From Bog-950 sp964493695 (GTDB lineage: Bacteria; Bacteroidota; Bacteroidia; Chitinophagales; LD1): 64,000 nt of DNA. The stretch is taken from assembly GCA_964493695.1 (NCBI GenBank), contig CAZBPG010000003.1, positions 49,180 through 113,179 of the forward strand. The letters run 5' to 3'. The notes below the pieces were generated by a model that saw only the letters and a program-made list of their open reading frames with translations, searched no databases and had not been told where the DNA came from. The position numbers and the translations under genes are program-made. Shown here piece by piece: positions 9,589 to 17,381 of the stretch (the stretch's first letter is position 1; each line of letters begins with the position of its first letter).

Positions 9589-11004
9589 TCAACTCCTATA
9601 CTGCTCTATCACCTGAATCACTGCTCCGTCATCCAACAGCGAATCATCCATATCAAAAATCAGTACATGCTCATCAAAATTCATCAGCAGGCCGCGCTCA
9701 AGGCTAAGCAACGCTTCGTGACGGTTACCTGCCTGAAAATAAAACACTGCTTTAATGTATAGAATATCAGCGCTGTTCTCATACTTCAGTTCAGCTTCGT
9801 TCAACACCTGAAACGCCTTGCGGTAATTCTCCACGTTCAGATAAGCCGTGGCAAGGTTTATCCAGTTCTGTTTGGTTTGCGTATCGAGCTGAAAAATCTT
9901 TTCAAAAATCTCCAGGGCCATTTCACCCTCTCCTATACTCATATACGCCTCCGCCAATGCTGCCAGATAATCAACATTCTCTTTGCTCAGTTTCACTGCC
10001 CGCTCAAACGATGAAATCGCTTTATTCCATTTCTCCTCCAGCCGGTAAGTTTCGCCTATCCGGAAAAACGCTTCATCAAAATAAGGATCTACACCTATCG
10101 ACTTCCGCAAATACGACCGCGACTTCGCAAACTCACCCAGCTTCTCATAACACTCCGCTGTTTTCAGATACAACTCCTTGTTCGGTTTCGAAAGTTTAAT
10201 CGCATCCAGATAAAAATTGATACTCTCCTGATAACGCTCCATGTTATAAAGCACATCTCCGCTGCAAACATAAGCGGCATCAAACGTATCCTCAATTGCA
10301 ATTACGTAGCTGAACGCCTCCAGCGATTTTTCAAACAACTCCAGTCCGGCAAAAGCATGTCCTAAGTTAAACCACGCCAAATGCGAATACGGGCTTTGCT
10401 CAATCAACTCCTCATGAAACTGCACACTCTCCTCATATTTCTCGGTAAGCTCCGTACAAAACCAAAACCGGTTCAACCCTTCCTCGTTCATCGGGTTCAT
10501 GCGCAAGGCATCCTTAAGGGCAGTTACCACCTCCGCATACTTCTCCTGGTCCTCATATATATCTGCCAGTTCCAGATACAACTCGCATTTATCCTCCGGC
10601 TCGCTTGGTAAAGTCAGTGCATAATCCACATACGCTTTCGCTTCCTCATGCCTACCCTCCCACATCGCCACATCCGCACGTATCAAAAAAATGTTGATGT
10701 CGTTCGGGTCCAGCTTCTGCGCTTCATCCAGCGACAGCAAAGCCTCTGCAAAATGTTTCTGATTGGCGAGTATTTCCGCCTTTTTAGTATAAAAAAAAGA
10801 AGAGAAAGAAAACTGCTCCAGCGCGCTTTCTATTACGCGCAGGGCTTTATTGTTTTCGCGGCTATCCTGATAAAACTGAATGATTTGTTCATAATTCTCC
10901 TCGTCTAAAAAAACCTGCTGCTTCTCCTTTACCGACTCTTCATACTTCTTTACCAGGTCTACTATCTCACCGAAACTCGGTTCCATAAATTCATTTTCTT
11001 CCAT
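9589..11004 (-). CDS. Tetratricopeptide-repeat protein
   Basis: A 471-residue protein built almost wholly of tetratricopeptide helical hairpins, with about ten 34-residue units bearing the usual A/G, Y/F and A/P signature positions (for example HLAWFNLGHAFAGLELFEKS and DAAYVCSGDVLYNMERYQES). TPR proteins are scaffolds; no catalytic domain, signal peptide or membrane helix is visible, so a cytoplasmic assembly role is likely. The start at 11004 (MEENEFMEPSFGE) precedes an acidic N-terminus. It faces the large T9SS gene across a shared terminator. Confidence 0.85.
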   Translation of the reverse strand: MEENEFMEPSFGEIVDLVKKYEESVKEKQQVFLDEENYEQIIQFYQDSRENNKALRVIESALEQFSFSSFFYTKKAEILANQKHFAEALLSLDEAQKLDPNDINIFLIRADVAMWEGRHEEAKAYVDYALTLPSEPEDKCELYLELADIYEDQEKYAEVVTALKDALRMNPMNEEGLNRFWFCTELTEKYEESVQFHEELIEQSPYSHLAWFNLGHAFAGLELFEKSLEAFSYVIAIEDTFDAAYVCSGDVLYNMERYQESINFYLDAIKLSKPNKELYLKTAECYEKLGEFAKSRSYLRKSIGVDPYFDEAFFRIGETYRLEEKWNKAISSFERAVKLSKENVDYLAALAEAYMSIGEGEMALEIFEKIFQLDTQTKQNWINLATAYLNVENYRKAFQVLNEAELKYENSADILYIKAVFYFQAGNRHEALLSLERGLLMNFDEHVLIFDMDDSLLDDGAVIQVIEQYRS

Positions 11005-11639
11005 ATCATCTGTTTACGTGAAAGAATCAATTTAGCAATGCCGCTAATAAAGAACGTTGCAATTTCTATAACGACATACCGAAGGTAAATTTCTAAAAAT
11101 ATTTTGTCAATTCCTCTTTTCAACAAATAAAATTACCGCTGTATAATTTTGCTACGGGCGTTACCCTCGCAAAGCCTCGGGTCGGGTTATTCGTTTCAAG
11201 TCCCGCATTTTTTTTCATGTCATGCTGAGCGTAGTCGAAGCACATAAAAAAAATGCGGGAGCTTTCCACTTCTACCCCTAACGCAAACAGCCAAATACAA
11301 GATGCCTCGTTCCTCGGCATGACAAAACTCGCACACTTTGTCATTCCGAACGAAGGCTTTGCGGAGTGAGGAATCTTGTATTTGTATTCTGTATTTAAAT
11401 TCCCCTCCTTGTTTTTAAGGAGGGGCTGGGTTACTATTGCGTAGTGGGGTGGTAGTAAAGCAACCTTCCGCTTTGCATTTCTGTATTAGCACCCCAGCGG
11501 GGTGCCAGCTTTGTAGCCCCCTATTTCAATCGGGGGTAAATAAACACCACAAAAAAAACGACCCTCCTCGCCTGCCGTAGTCTCTCACGAAGGCAGGGAG
11601 GGGTCGAACCATAAAGTAAAGTTAAGGCAATGAAAAAAC
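11005..11639. repeat. Non-coding region of dispersed short repeats
   Basis: This 635-bp gap holds no credible gene. It is a mosaic of elements: a TGTCATGCTGAGCGTAGTCG-type repeat near 11218-11242 (also at 33983-34048), a related CATTCCGAACGAAGGC piece near 11343, a hairpin at 11402-11425 (CCCCTCCTT / AAGGAGGGG), a GCCCCC/GGGGG hairpin near 11516-11537, and a CCTGCC...GGCAGG pair near 11569-11600. Such palindromic pieces act as spacers and weak terminators between genes. Confidence 0.7.
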
Positions 11640-11864
11640 CTAAGCCGCCTTACTATTCTCTAATTCTATCGAGGCAATTTCTTCGGGCTTTATAACTTCC
11701 CCTTCGTGCAGTTGAAGCAAACTGCAATTAAATACTAAGTGATTGTATAAAACATTTCCGTTCTTTAATACAATCCTCACCCGCTGATACCCCATACCGT
11801 TCTCCGGCAACTGCACCAGTCGTTGAACAAAAACTTCGGGCAACTCTATTTTGTAACTACTCAT
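11640..11864 (-). CDS. Small protein of unknown function downstream of Abi_2
   Basis: A 74-residue protein beginning MSSYKIELPEVFVQRLVQLP. It contains a predicted beta-rich core (RVRIVLKNGNVLYNHLVFN) followed by a KPEEIASIELE segment. I do not recognise the family. It starts 15 bp after the Abi_2 stop on the same strand, so it is probably the last gene of the defence operon. That position suggests an accessory or antidote role for Abi_2, but this is inference from context only. Confidence 0.6.
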   Translation of the reverse strand: MSSYKIELPEVFVQRLVQLPENGMGYQRVRIVLKNGNVLYNHLVFNCSLLQLHEGEVIKPEEIASIELENSKAA

Positions 11865-11879
11865 GGCTTACTCAGCATT

Positions 11880-12785
11880 CTATTTCCATAGTTCCTCAAC
11901 ATTCCAGTTAGGCTTCAAACCAAGTGCTTTGGGGTCAATGTTCGGATATCTGCTCAACAGGTCTTTTAGTTTTTGAGTAAAATGGTTCTCTTGATGTACG
12001 TAATTAAGCAAATACTTCATGCAACATAAATGAACATACAGCATATGGTGTTCGTTCGCTGCCGGAACATCTTTTATCCACGCTCCCGGTGGCTTAGGCA
12101 TCAATTTCGGTCTTCCGGGCAGGTTCTTATTCCAAAGCCTGCCATGATGCGCACAAATATTTCTTATTTGAGTTATGCTCTACAACCAACTGGGCAAAAA
12201 AGTATGATTAACCGTTCCCAATTCAGCGGCTATAGCATCCTTCGATTTTACGGTAGGTAGCAGGTTGCCGTATAACTTTGAAACATTCCCCAAACTGGCA
12301 ATCTCCAGCGTTTTCCAGGCTGGTGGTCTTCGGTTATCCGTATGATACTTTTTATAGTGTTCCTTTATAAATACCTCCTTGGTCTGCTTTAGCTCACGGT
12401 CAATTGCCAGCAGCGTTTCTGTATGCTCTACTGCATTTTTAAAATAAGTCGAGTCTTCAAACCACCACGGATTTAACTCATGCGATAAATGATAAACAAT
12501 CTTTGTCCTGAAACCAATCTCTATTCGCTCAATTACATCAAACAGCAAAATGCGCAGCTCACGGTCAAAATTGTAAATAGCCACTACGTTTTCAAACGTG
12601 CTGTTGGGTTTAAAAGTATGTTGTGTTTTATCTGCCTGCATCGGCCACCAGTAACCGGCTAACCGGTAGTAACTGATATTACTCAATAACAATGCGGCTT
12701 CTGCCTCATCGGCAATGAGCAGTCCTCTGCTTTTTAGTTTAGCAATCTGCTGCTGTATGTCGGTGCTGGGCTTGGTGTATTTCAC
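11880..12785 (-). pseudogene. Abi_2 (AbiD/AbiF-type) abortive-infection gene with an in-frame amber stop
   Basis: Residues 1-201 match Abi_2: LSNISYYRLAGYW, YNFDRELRILLFDVIERIEIGFRTK, PPAWKTLEIASLGN and HTFLPSWL. A TAG at 12180-12182 then interrupts the frame. In the same frame, with no shift, the reading continues through RNICAHHGRLWNK and LPGRPKLMPKPPG to a stop at 11880, giving the normal ~300-residue length. The HEPN-type R-x4-H motif (R208, H213) lies just after the stop, so the truncated product should lack the putative RNase centre. The start is GTG at 12785. One substitution would repair the gene. Sequencing error, phase-variable inactivation, read-through and recent decay remain possible. 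Confidence 0.88.
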
Positions 12786-12844
12786 AACCTAAATATAATA
12801 ACCAACTGCTTTTTCCCGTAACGGTAACCCAATAAAAGCAAAAG

Positions 12845-12885
12845 ACACGCCCTGGGACGCTGTTCTTATGGGTAGCGTGGCGTGT
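12845..12885. terminator. Imperfect hairpin between the HEPN and Abi_2 genes
   Basis: The arms ACACGCC (12845-12851) and GGCGTGT (12879-12885) enclose an inner ACGCT/AGCGT pairing. It lies in the 143-bp space between the two genes and could attenuate transcription, but no clear T-run follows on the minus strand. Confidence 0.4.
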
Positions 12886-12928
12886 ACTGTTGCTGCAATT
12901 ATACGAACTTTTTTCATTTATGATACAT

Positions 12929-13648
12929 TCATCCAATCCCTTCAACTATAAAACTCCCTTTCTCCAAAATTCGCAACAAATCTTCTTGCGTTCCGGGTTG
13001 TAACTTCTCTCTTTCTTTTGGGTTCATAATAACCTTATCCAACTTATCATAAACGCCTTTGTATTCCGCCATCTTTCCTACAAAGCTTTTCAGTGTTGCT
13101 GGTTTGCCGAAATAATAACTGCCTCCACCAATTTCTATTGGATCAATTACTTCCTTAACTACACGTCCGCTTAGTTTTAAAAAATACTCAACGTCCTCAT
13201 TATCTATTCGCAAATCAGTTCGGTCTCTGTCTAAATGAGCAACATACTTATCCCTGATGTCATTTAGTTTCTTGTAATGCCTTTGAAATTTCTCGCTTTT
13301 AAACTCTTCCAACAATTCCGTTACACTCTGCTTGTTCACTTTGTCTTTAAAAGGTGGCTTGTTGCATTTGATGTTCAACACATTTAGTACTGCTTCTATT
13401 CTGTACTTGTCATTCCCGCGTTTGCTGAATAATTTACTTAACTCAAGTATCAGATAATTCCACATCAATTCATGGATGAAACGCCACTGATAAAACTCGA
13501 GTAATTCACTTTCCGGCTCACCCGTAACACCATTTCCTTGCAGATATTTAATATCATTAAACGTATCGCTACAGGCATACAAAATACCACGTTGCACTTC
13601 AAGTTTGTGTTTCAAATCTTCCATCTCCTGCTTTTTCATTTTCTGCAT
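12929..13648 (-). CDS. AbiU2-like HEPN-domain protein
   Basis: A 239-residue, mostly helical protein. The central part (FIHELMWNYLILELSKLFS ... HYKKLNDIRDKYVAHLDRD) resembles HEPN proteins of the AbiU2 type. R132-x5-H138 is the expected HEPN RNase motif. HEPN enzymes cleave RNA in abortive infection, toxin-antitoxin and CRISPR systems. The start lies seven bases after the stop of the restriction-modification gene, so the two are almost certainly co-transcribed and perhaps coupled. ATGs at codons 1 and 4 are both possible. No MNT-type antitoxin is next to it, so control must come from elsewhere in the island or from the infection trigger. Confidence 0.7.
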   Translation of the reverse strand: MQKMKKQEMEDLKHKLEVQRGILYACSDTFNDIKYLQGNGVTGEPESELLEFYQWRFIHELMWNYLILELSKLFSKRGNDKYRIEAVLNVLNIKCNKPPFKDKVNKQSVTELLEEFKSEKFQRHYKKLNDIRDKYVAHLDRDRTDLRIDNEDVEYFLKLSGRVVKEVIDPIEIGGGSYYFGKPATLKSFVGKMAEYKGVYDKLDKVIMNPKEREKLQPGTQEDLLRILEKGSFIVEGIG

Positions 13649-13655
13649 TCGGCTG

Positions 13656-13680
13656 TTAAGCCCCCTTTAGGGGGTTGGGG
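13656..13680. repeat. CCCCTAAAGGGG-type dispersed element forming the 3' end of the R-M gene
   Basis: The hairpin CCCCC-TTTA-GGGGG (13661-13674) and its flanks encode the last residues NPLKGA and the stop of the R-M gene. A longer relative lies at 29861-29896. The element probably replaced the original C-terminal tail. Confidence 0.65.
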
Positions 13681-16600
13681 GTGTTCCCCTCCACTATTTT
13701 CACCTCCTCCTCCGTCAACCCATACAACACATACACCATCCTATCTATCTCCTTATCCGTTTTCTCTATTTCATTCTTCAACTCCATTGCCTTCTTCTTT
13801 TGCTCTGCAAAAAACGGCATCCATTCCGCAGTCTCGCGTAGCGACAAGGCAGCACGCTGCCTTGTTGCCTTTTCCAGCTCCTTCACAAACTCCTTAAACT
13901 CCAACTCATACCACCCTTGCAGTTTTTTAGGCAAGGGAGCATGCTCCCTTGTTGCACTAAAAGCCACCTTGCTTTGCAGCACCGCGAGGAATTGTGATTG
14001 GATTACTTGTAATTTCGGTGTGGCATTTACTATAGTATTAACCGCTTCAATAAATGCTGTTTGGACACCTGCATTTGCTATTTTAATAGGTAAGTTTCGA
14101 ATTGCTTCCGGGTAAACATGGAGGTTACTGCTTAATATTAGTTTGAAATAAAAATTAAGAAGTCTTGAATTGATTAAGGCGAGTATATATTTCACAGAGG
14201 TTTCTTCCGAAAGCTTTACCTGTTCAAAAGTGCCCTCAACTCCTCTCTGTTTAACGTCTTTTAGTTTCCACCAAGGTATTACAACACTCATAGTGTCGTT
14301 CACGTAATATTCTTCATAATCATACGCTGCCATAAGCCCCTCAGTTGTTGAGATATTTCGCACCAACAGTTTTTCGTTTTCAAATAACTCTGGAAACTTA
14401 GGTCTGTGCATCTCATCAGGTTGATAGTCTAAATATTTATTGTCCCACTCAATCAAATATCTGTTAACATTTTTTCCTTCGATATATTTATGACAGCGTT
14501 CGTTCTCCTTTTCATTCTTAATAAGTCTATCCTTCGAAGCTCCGGTTTCAGAATTGTGAGGAACTGCTCCAATCACGACATAACAGAAATCATTTACTTT
14601 TTTTGATTGCTCAGTTATCTTCTTTATGAGTTTGACTAACGCTTCATTCAAATCTGTTCGAAAGGTTGTGTTTGGCAAATCCCGATAAATATCTTTGCTA
14701 ATTAAGTATCGAGTAGTCGATAGAAATTGAACTTCGTTCAAGGGTTTGTATATAAGCACATTCTTACTTGGCAACGCTTTTCTAACTGTAATTATTCCTG
14801 TCTCAACTGCAACACCTTTGAAAACATCTATGTTTGATAAATCTATCAATTCTAAAATGTCCAATTCATTCAAAAGCCACTCTCTTTGCTTTACAGAGTA
14901 GTTTTGATTATAAAAAGATGATGGGAAAATGTAAGAGAGGAATCCTCTTTCTTTTAGCAACGAAATACCCAATTCGTTGAATAGTATGTACAAATCAAAT
15001 CTTCCAAATGTTCTCTTATACTTTGATTCCTTAGATAAATAATACTCTCTTTCTCGTTTATCAATTGTTTCTGCTCTCACATAAGGCGGATTCCCCACCA
15101 CCACATCAAAACCACCCTTATACTCCGTGCGAAAGGCGTAGTCAAGGTCGCAGCACATACTCTCGACAAGGGAGCATGCTCCCTTGTTCAATACAGGTAG
15201 TTCATGCTTTATTCTATTCCCCTGTATATACGCTATCGTATTCGCCATCTGCTCATCATCCATTATCTGCTTACACCCAAACTTCTGTGTCCACAGCGAA
15301 ACGTGCGGTTCCTTTTCTGTATTCGACAAGGCAGCATGCTGCCTTGTTGTATCTATACCGCTCTCGCACTCCGACAAGGGAGCATGCTCCCTTGTTACGG
15401 TCTTTCCGGTAGCTCGGTTATATTCCTTCGCTGTTACCGATTTTATCTTCTGCATTATCTTCGGCACTTCTTCTTCCTCACACACAAGCAGCAGGTGCAT
15501 GTGGTCGCCACATATATTATAAGCCAGCACATTTAGTTTATCTTCTTCTACAATTCGCGCTACCGTTTCGGTAATTAGTATTTCGTCCTTTTCTTTCAAC
15601 CATATCGGTGCTGCATTCGGTCGCGTACCGTTATCTCGTTTTTCGCGCACTTTATGTACTATCATCCGCTCACTCGTGCGGCTGTCGTGCGTAGCAGTAG
15701 TAATATGAAAAGCAAACTTTTCTTTTTCTTTAAACACCTCCTTAAACTCTTCCTCCCACACAAACGCCTTATCACCCGCCACTGCCCTATCATCAATCAA
15801 ACTGTTCCCGCACTTAATATTACTGTTCAGGCTGCTCAGCTTCCTTCCCTTCTTGGCCGTGCGTAACCACAAACTCAGCTTCGCTATCTCAATACTCTCT
15901 TCGTTAAGGTCAACACCAAACAGGTTGTTCTCCAAAATATGGTTCTCTACATCGCTTAGCACCAAACTATCTTCAAACAGTTTCGAGCGCAGCTCATCTA
16001 CCTTCCGGTGCTCCGCAATTAAAAACTCCAGTGCCTGGTTCAAAAACGCACCGCTGCCGCAGGCAGGGTCAAGTATCGTCAGTTCCAAAAGCCACTTCGT
16101 GTAGCTCTCCAATTTTTCATTCAGTGCCTTTTTATCCTTCTTCTTTTTTCCTCCGCTGTAGTCCTCATCTTTTATTTCCAGTTCCGTTTTCTTCTCCGCA
16201 CACAACTTGCCCACCGTATTTTCTACTATGTATTTCGTAATGTATTTCGGGGTGTAAAACACCCCGTCTTTTTTTCTCCGCGTTTTCTCTTTTTCTAATT
16301 GCTTGCCCTCGCTCTCCGCAGCCACCGCATCCACATCATTCAAACTATGCTCAAAAATATGCCCCAGTATATTTACATCCACCTCCGTTTCAAAATCATA
16401 CTGGCTCAGCGCATACGTGCTGTCGTAAAGCAACCGGTCATCTATCGTAATCGTATCAAGCACTTCATCAGCCGCAAACAAACCACCGTTGTAAGCAAAA
16501 ATATCGTGCTGCTTGCCTTTGTGCCCCGTATTCATGTAACCAAAATATTTTTGGTAGCGCGCATAAAGCGGAAAGTAAGCATCGTTCTCTTTCAGCATTT

Positions 16601-17381
16601 GCCACTGCATTAATATCTCGCGTATGCTGTTGGGCGGCAGCAGTTGTTTGTCTTCGGCAAACAGTATAAACAGAAACCGGTCAAGCAGTTTCTGTGTCTT
16701 CTTATATACTACCAGCTTATCAAACGCGGGGTTCTGCTCGCAAATGTTTTGGTACAGCAACCGCTTAAACGTGCTGTAATCCTTGTAAAGTTTCTTCGTA
16801 ATCCCCTGCTCCTCGTTTACACTCGCCTCCTTAATAGCAGCCGGTAAATTCTTTAGCAGGTTACCCTGCTCCAAACACAAATACAGCACCGCAAAATCAT
16901 CGGCACTCAGTGTAAACAAATCCCACTCCAAATGCTCCACACTATCCTCCACATAAAACCGCAGCTTCTCAAAATTACTCACCACCACATACCGGCAGCC
17001 CTTCTGGTTATTCTTATAACCAAATGCCTGCTCCTCTACATGGTCAAGGTCAACCGTATCCGTTCCTTTCAGTTCAACAGCAGCAAGCACACTGCCGGTG
17101 GCAGTAAGTATCGCACCGTCACTTTTCTTACTGTCCTTCTCATTCTTCTTTTCCAAAACAAAATTGTAATCCGGTTGCGGCTTCAGCGTATAGCCCAATA
17201 CCTTCACAAACAAATCCCGCACAAACCCCTCTTGATATTCCTCCTCCTTCGCATCCCTTATGTTTTGTTGTATCGCGGCATCACCAAAATGCGCTTTCAG
17301 TTTTTTATAAGCAGCAGCAACCGCCTCCTTATCCAACTCATTAATATGCTTCCGCAAAACCGATTTCTGAAACAGCCCCAT
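13656..17381 (-). CDS. Eco57I-like type IIG restriction-modification enzyme with an inserted RAYT-like domain
   Basis: A 1241-residue single-chain R-M protein. An N-terminal PD-(D/E)xK-like nuclease shows D88 and E103-L-K105. The adenine-methylase part has motif I DPACGSGAF (from D438), DLNEESIEIAKLSLWLRTA, and catalytic NPPY at 764-767. A TaqI-type specificity region follows (about 950-1150: NRYLIEWDNKYLDY, RPKFPELFENEKLLVRN). Between FKEVF (~550) and GGFDVVVGNPPYV (756), where such enzymes are normally continuous, ~205 residues of an HUH/Y1 transposase-like domain are inserted. Five palindromes lie in frame in the gene. The last codons (NTPNPLKGA) are encoded by a dispersed CCCCTAAAGGGG element that also supplies the stop. 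It heads the defence operon. Confidence 0.9.
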   Translation of the reverse strand: MGLFQKSVLRKHINELDKEAVAAAYKKLKAHFGDAAIQQNIRDAKEEEYQEGFVRDLFVKVLGYTLKPQPDYNFVLEKKNEKDSKKSDGAILTATGSVLAAVELKGTDTVDLDHVEEQAFGYKNNQKGCRYVVVSNFEKLRFYVEDSVEHLEWDLFTLSADDFAVLYLCLEQGNLLKNLPAAIKEASVNEEQGITKKLYKDYSTFKRLLYQNICEQNPAFDKLVVYKKTQKLLDRFLFILFAEDKQLLPPNSIREILMQWQMLKENDAYFPLYARYQKYFGYMNTGHKGKQHDIFAYNGGLFAADEVLDTITIDDRLLYDSTYALSQYDFETEVDVNILGHIFEHSLNDVDAVAAESEGKQLEKEKTRRKKDGVFYTPKYITKYIVENTVGKLCAEKKTELEIKDEDYSGGKKKKDKKALNEKLESYTKWLLELTILDPACGSGAFLNQALEFLIAEHRKVDELRSKLFEDSLVLSDVENHILENNLFGVDLNEESIEIAKLSLWLRTAKKGRKLSSLNSNIKCGNSLIDDRAVAGDKAFVWEEEFKEVFKEKEKFAFHITTATHDSRTSERMIVHKVREKRDNGTRPNAAPIWLKEKDEILITETVARIVEEDKLNVLAYNICGDHMHLLLVCEEEEVPKIMQKIKSVTAKEYNRATGKTVTREHAPLSECESGIDTTRQHAALSNTEKEPHVSLWTQKFGCKQIMDDEQMANTIAYIQGNRIKHELPVLNKGACSLVESMCCDLDYAFRTEYKGGFDVVVGNPPYVRAETIDKREREYYLSKESKYKRTFGRFDLYILFNELGISLLKERGFLSYIFPSSFYNQNYSVKQREWLLNELDILELIDLSNIDVFKGVAVETGIITVRKALPSKNVLIYKPLNEVQFLSTTRYLISKDIYRDLPNTTFRTDLNEALVKLIKKITEQSKKVNDFCYVVIGAVPHNSETGASKDRLIKNEKENERCHKYIEGKNVNRYLIEWDNKYLDYQPDEMHRPKFPELFENEKLLVRNISTTEGLMAAYDYEEYYVNDTMSVVIPWWKLKDVKQRGVEGTFEQVKLSEETSVKYILALINSRLLNFYFKLILSSNLHVYPEAIRNLPIKIANAGVQTAFIEAVNTIVNATPKLQVIQSQFLAVLQSKVAFSATREHAPLPKKLQGWYELEFKEFVKELEKATRQRAALSLRETAEWMPFFAEQKKKAMELKNEIEKTDKEIDRMVYVLYGLTEEEVKIVEGNTPNPLKGA
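13844..13865. repeat. REP-like palindrome copy 5 (GGCAGC type), in frame
   Basis: A 22-bp inverted repeat with one changed base in the centre (AC instead of AT) lies near residues 1173-1180 of the R-M gene. It encodes TRQRAALS. The damaged centre suggests an older copy. Confidence 0.85.
13932..13951. repeat. REP-like palindrome copy 4 (GGGAGC type), in frame
   Basis: A perfect 20-bp palindrome lies in the C-terminal part of the R-M gene (about residues 1144-1150), outside the RAYT insert. It encodes TREHAPLP. Confidence 0.9.
15166..15187. repeat. REP-like palindrome copy 3 (GGGAGC type), in frame
   Basis: A perfect 22-bp palindrome lies just after the tyrosine motif of the RAYT-like insert. 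It is read in a different frame from the other copies and encodes NKGACSLV. Confidence 0.9.
15326..15347. repeat. REP-like palindrome copy 2 (GGCAGC type), in frame
   Basis: A perfect 22-bp palindrome, ACAAGGCAGC-AT-GCTGCCTTGT, lies 26 bp from copy 1 inside the RAYT-like insert. It encodes TRQHAALS. It differs from copy 1 by a compensated C/G pair, so the stem is conserved while the sequence varies. Confidence 0.9.
15374..15395. repeat. REP-like palindrome copy 1 (GGGAGC type), in frame
   Basis: A perfect 22-bp palindrome, ACAAGGGAGC-AT-GCTCCCTTGT, lies inside the RAYT-like insert between the HUH and tyrosine motifs and encodes the peptide TREHAPLS on the minus strand. Confidence 0.9.

Larger units (their letters stand above)
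15118..15725 (-). mobile_element. RAYT-like (Y1/HUH transposase) domain inserted in the R-M protein
   Basis: The segment covers residues ~553-755 of the R-M protein and begins KFAFHITTATHDSRTSERM. It contains the HUH motif H627-M628-H629 in NICGDHMHLLLV, a helix resembling the RAYT 'I..IKS..A..YN' region, an LWTQKFGCKQIMDDEQMA stretch like the conserved LW...F..R.I.....L block, and AYIQGNRIKH with the putative nucleophile Y718. These are the features of REP-associated tyrosine transposases. Boundaries are approximate, set by where the methylase sequence resumes (GGFDVVVGNPPY). All key residues look intact. Whether it still nicks DNA is unknown. Confidence 0.8.

Noticed and set aside
11120..11344. 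Open frame of 74 codons on the minus strand
   Set aside because: It translates dispersed repeat elements (CTGAGCG-AGTCGAAG type and others) and has no recognisable protein pattern.
12180..12182. Frameshift in Abi_2
   Set aside because: Both halves are in the same frame (offset 681 bases, a multiple of three); the only lesion is the TAG.
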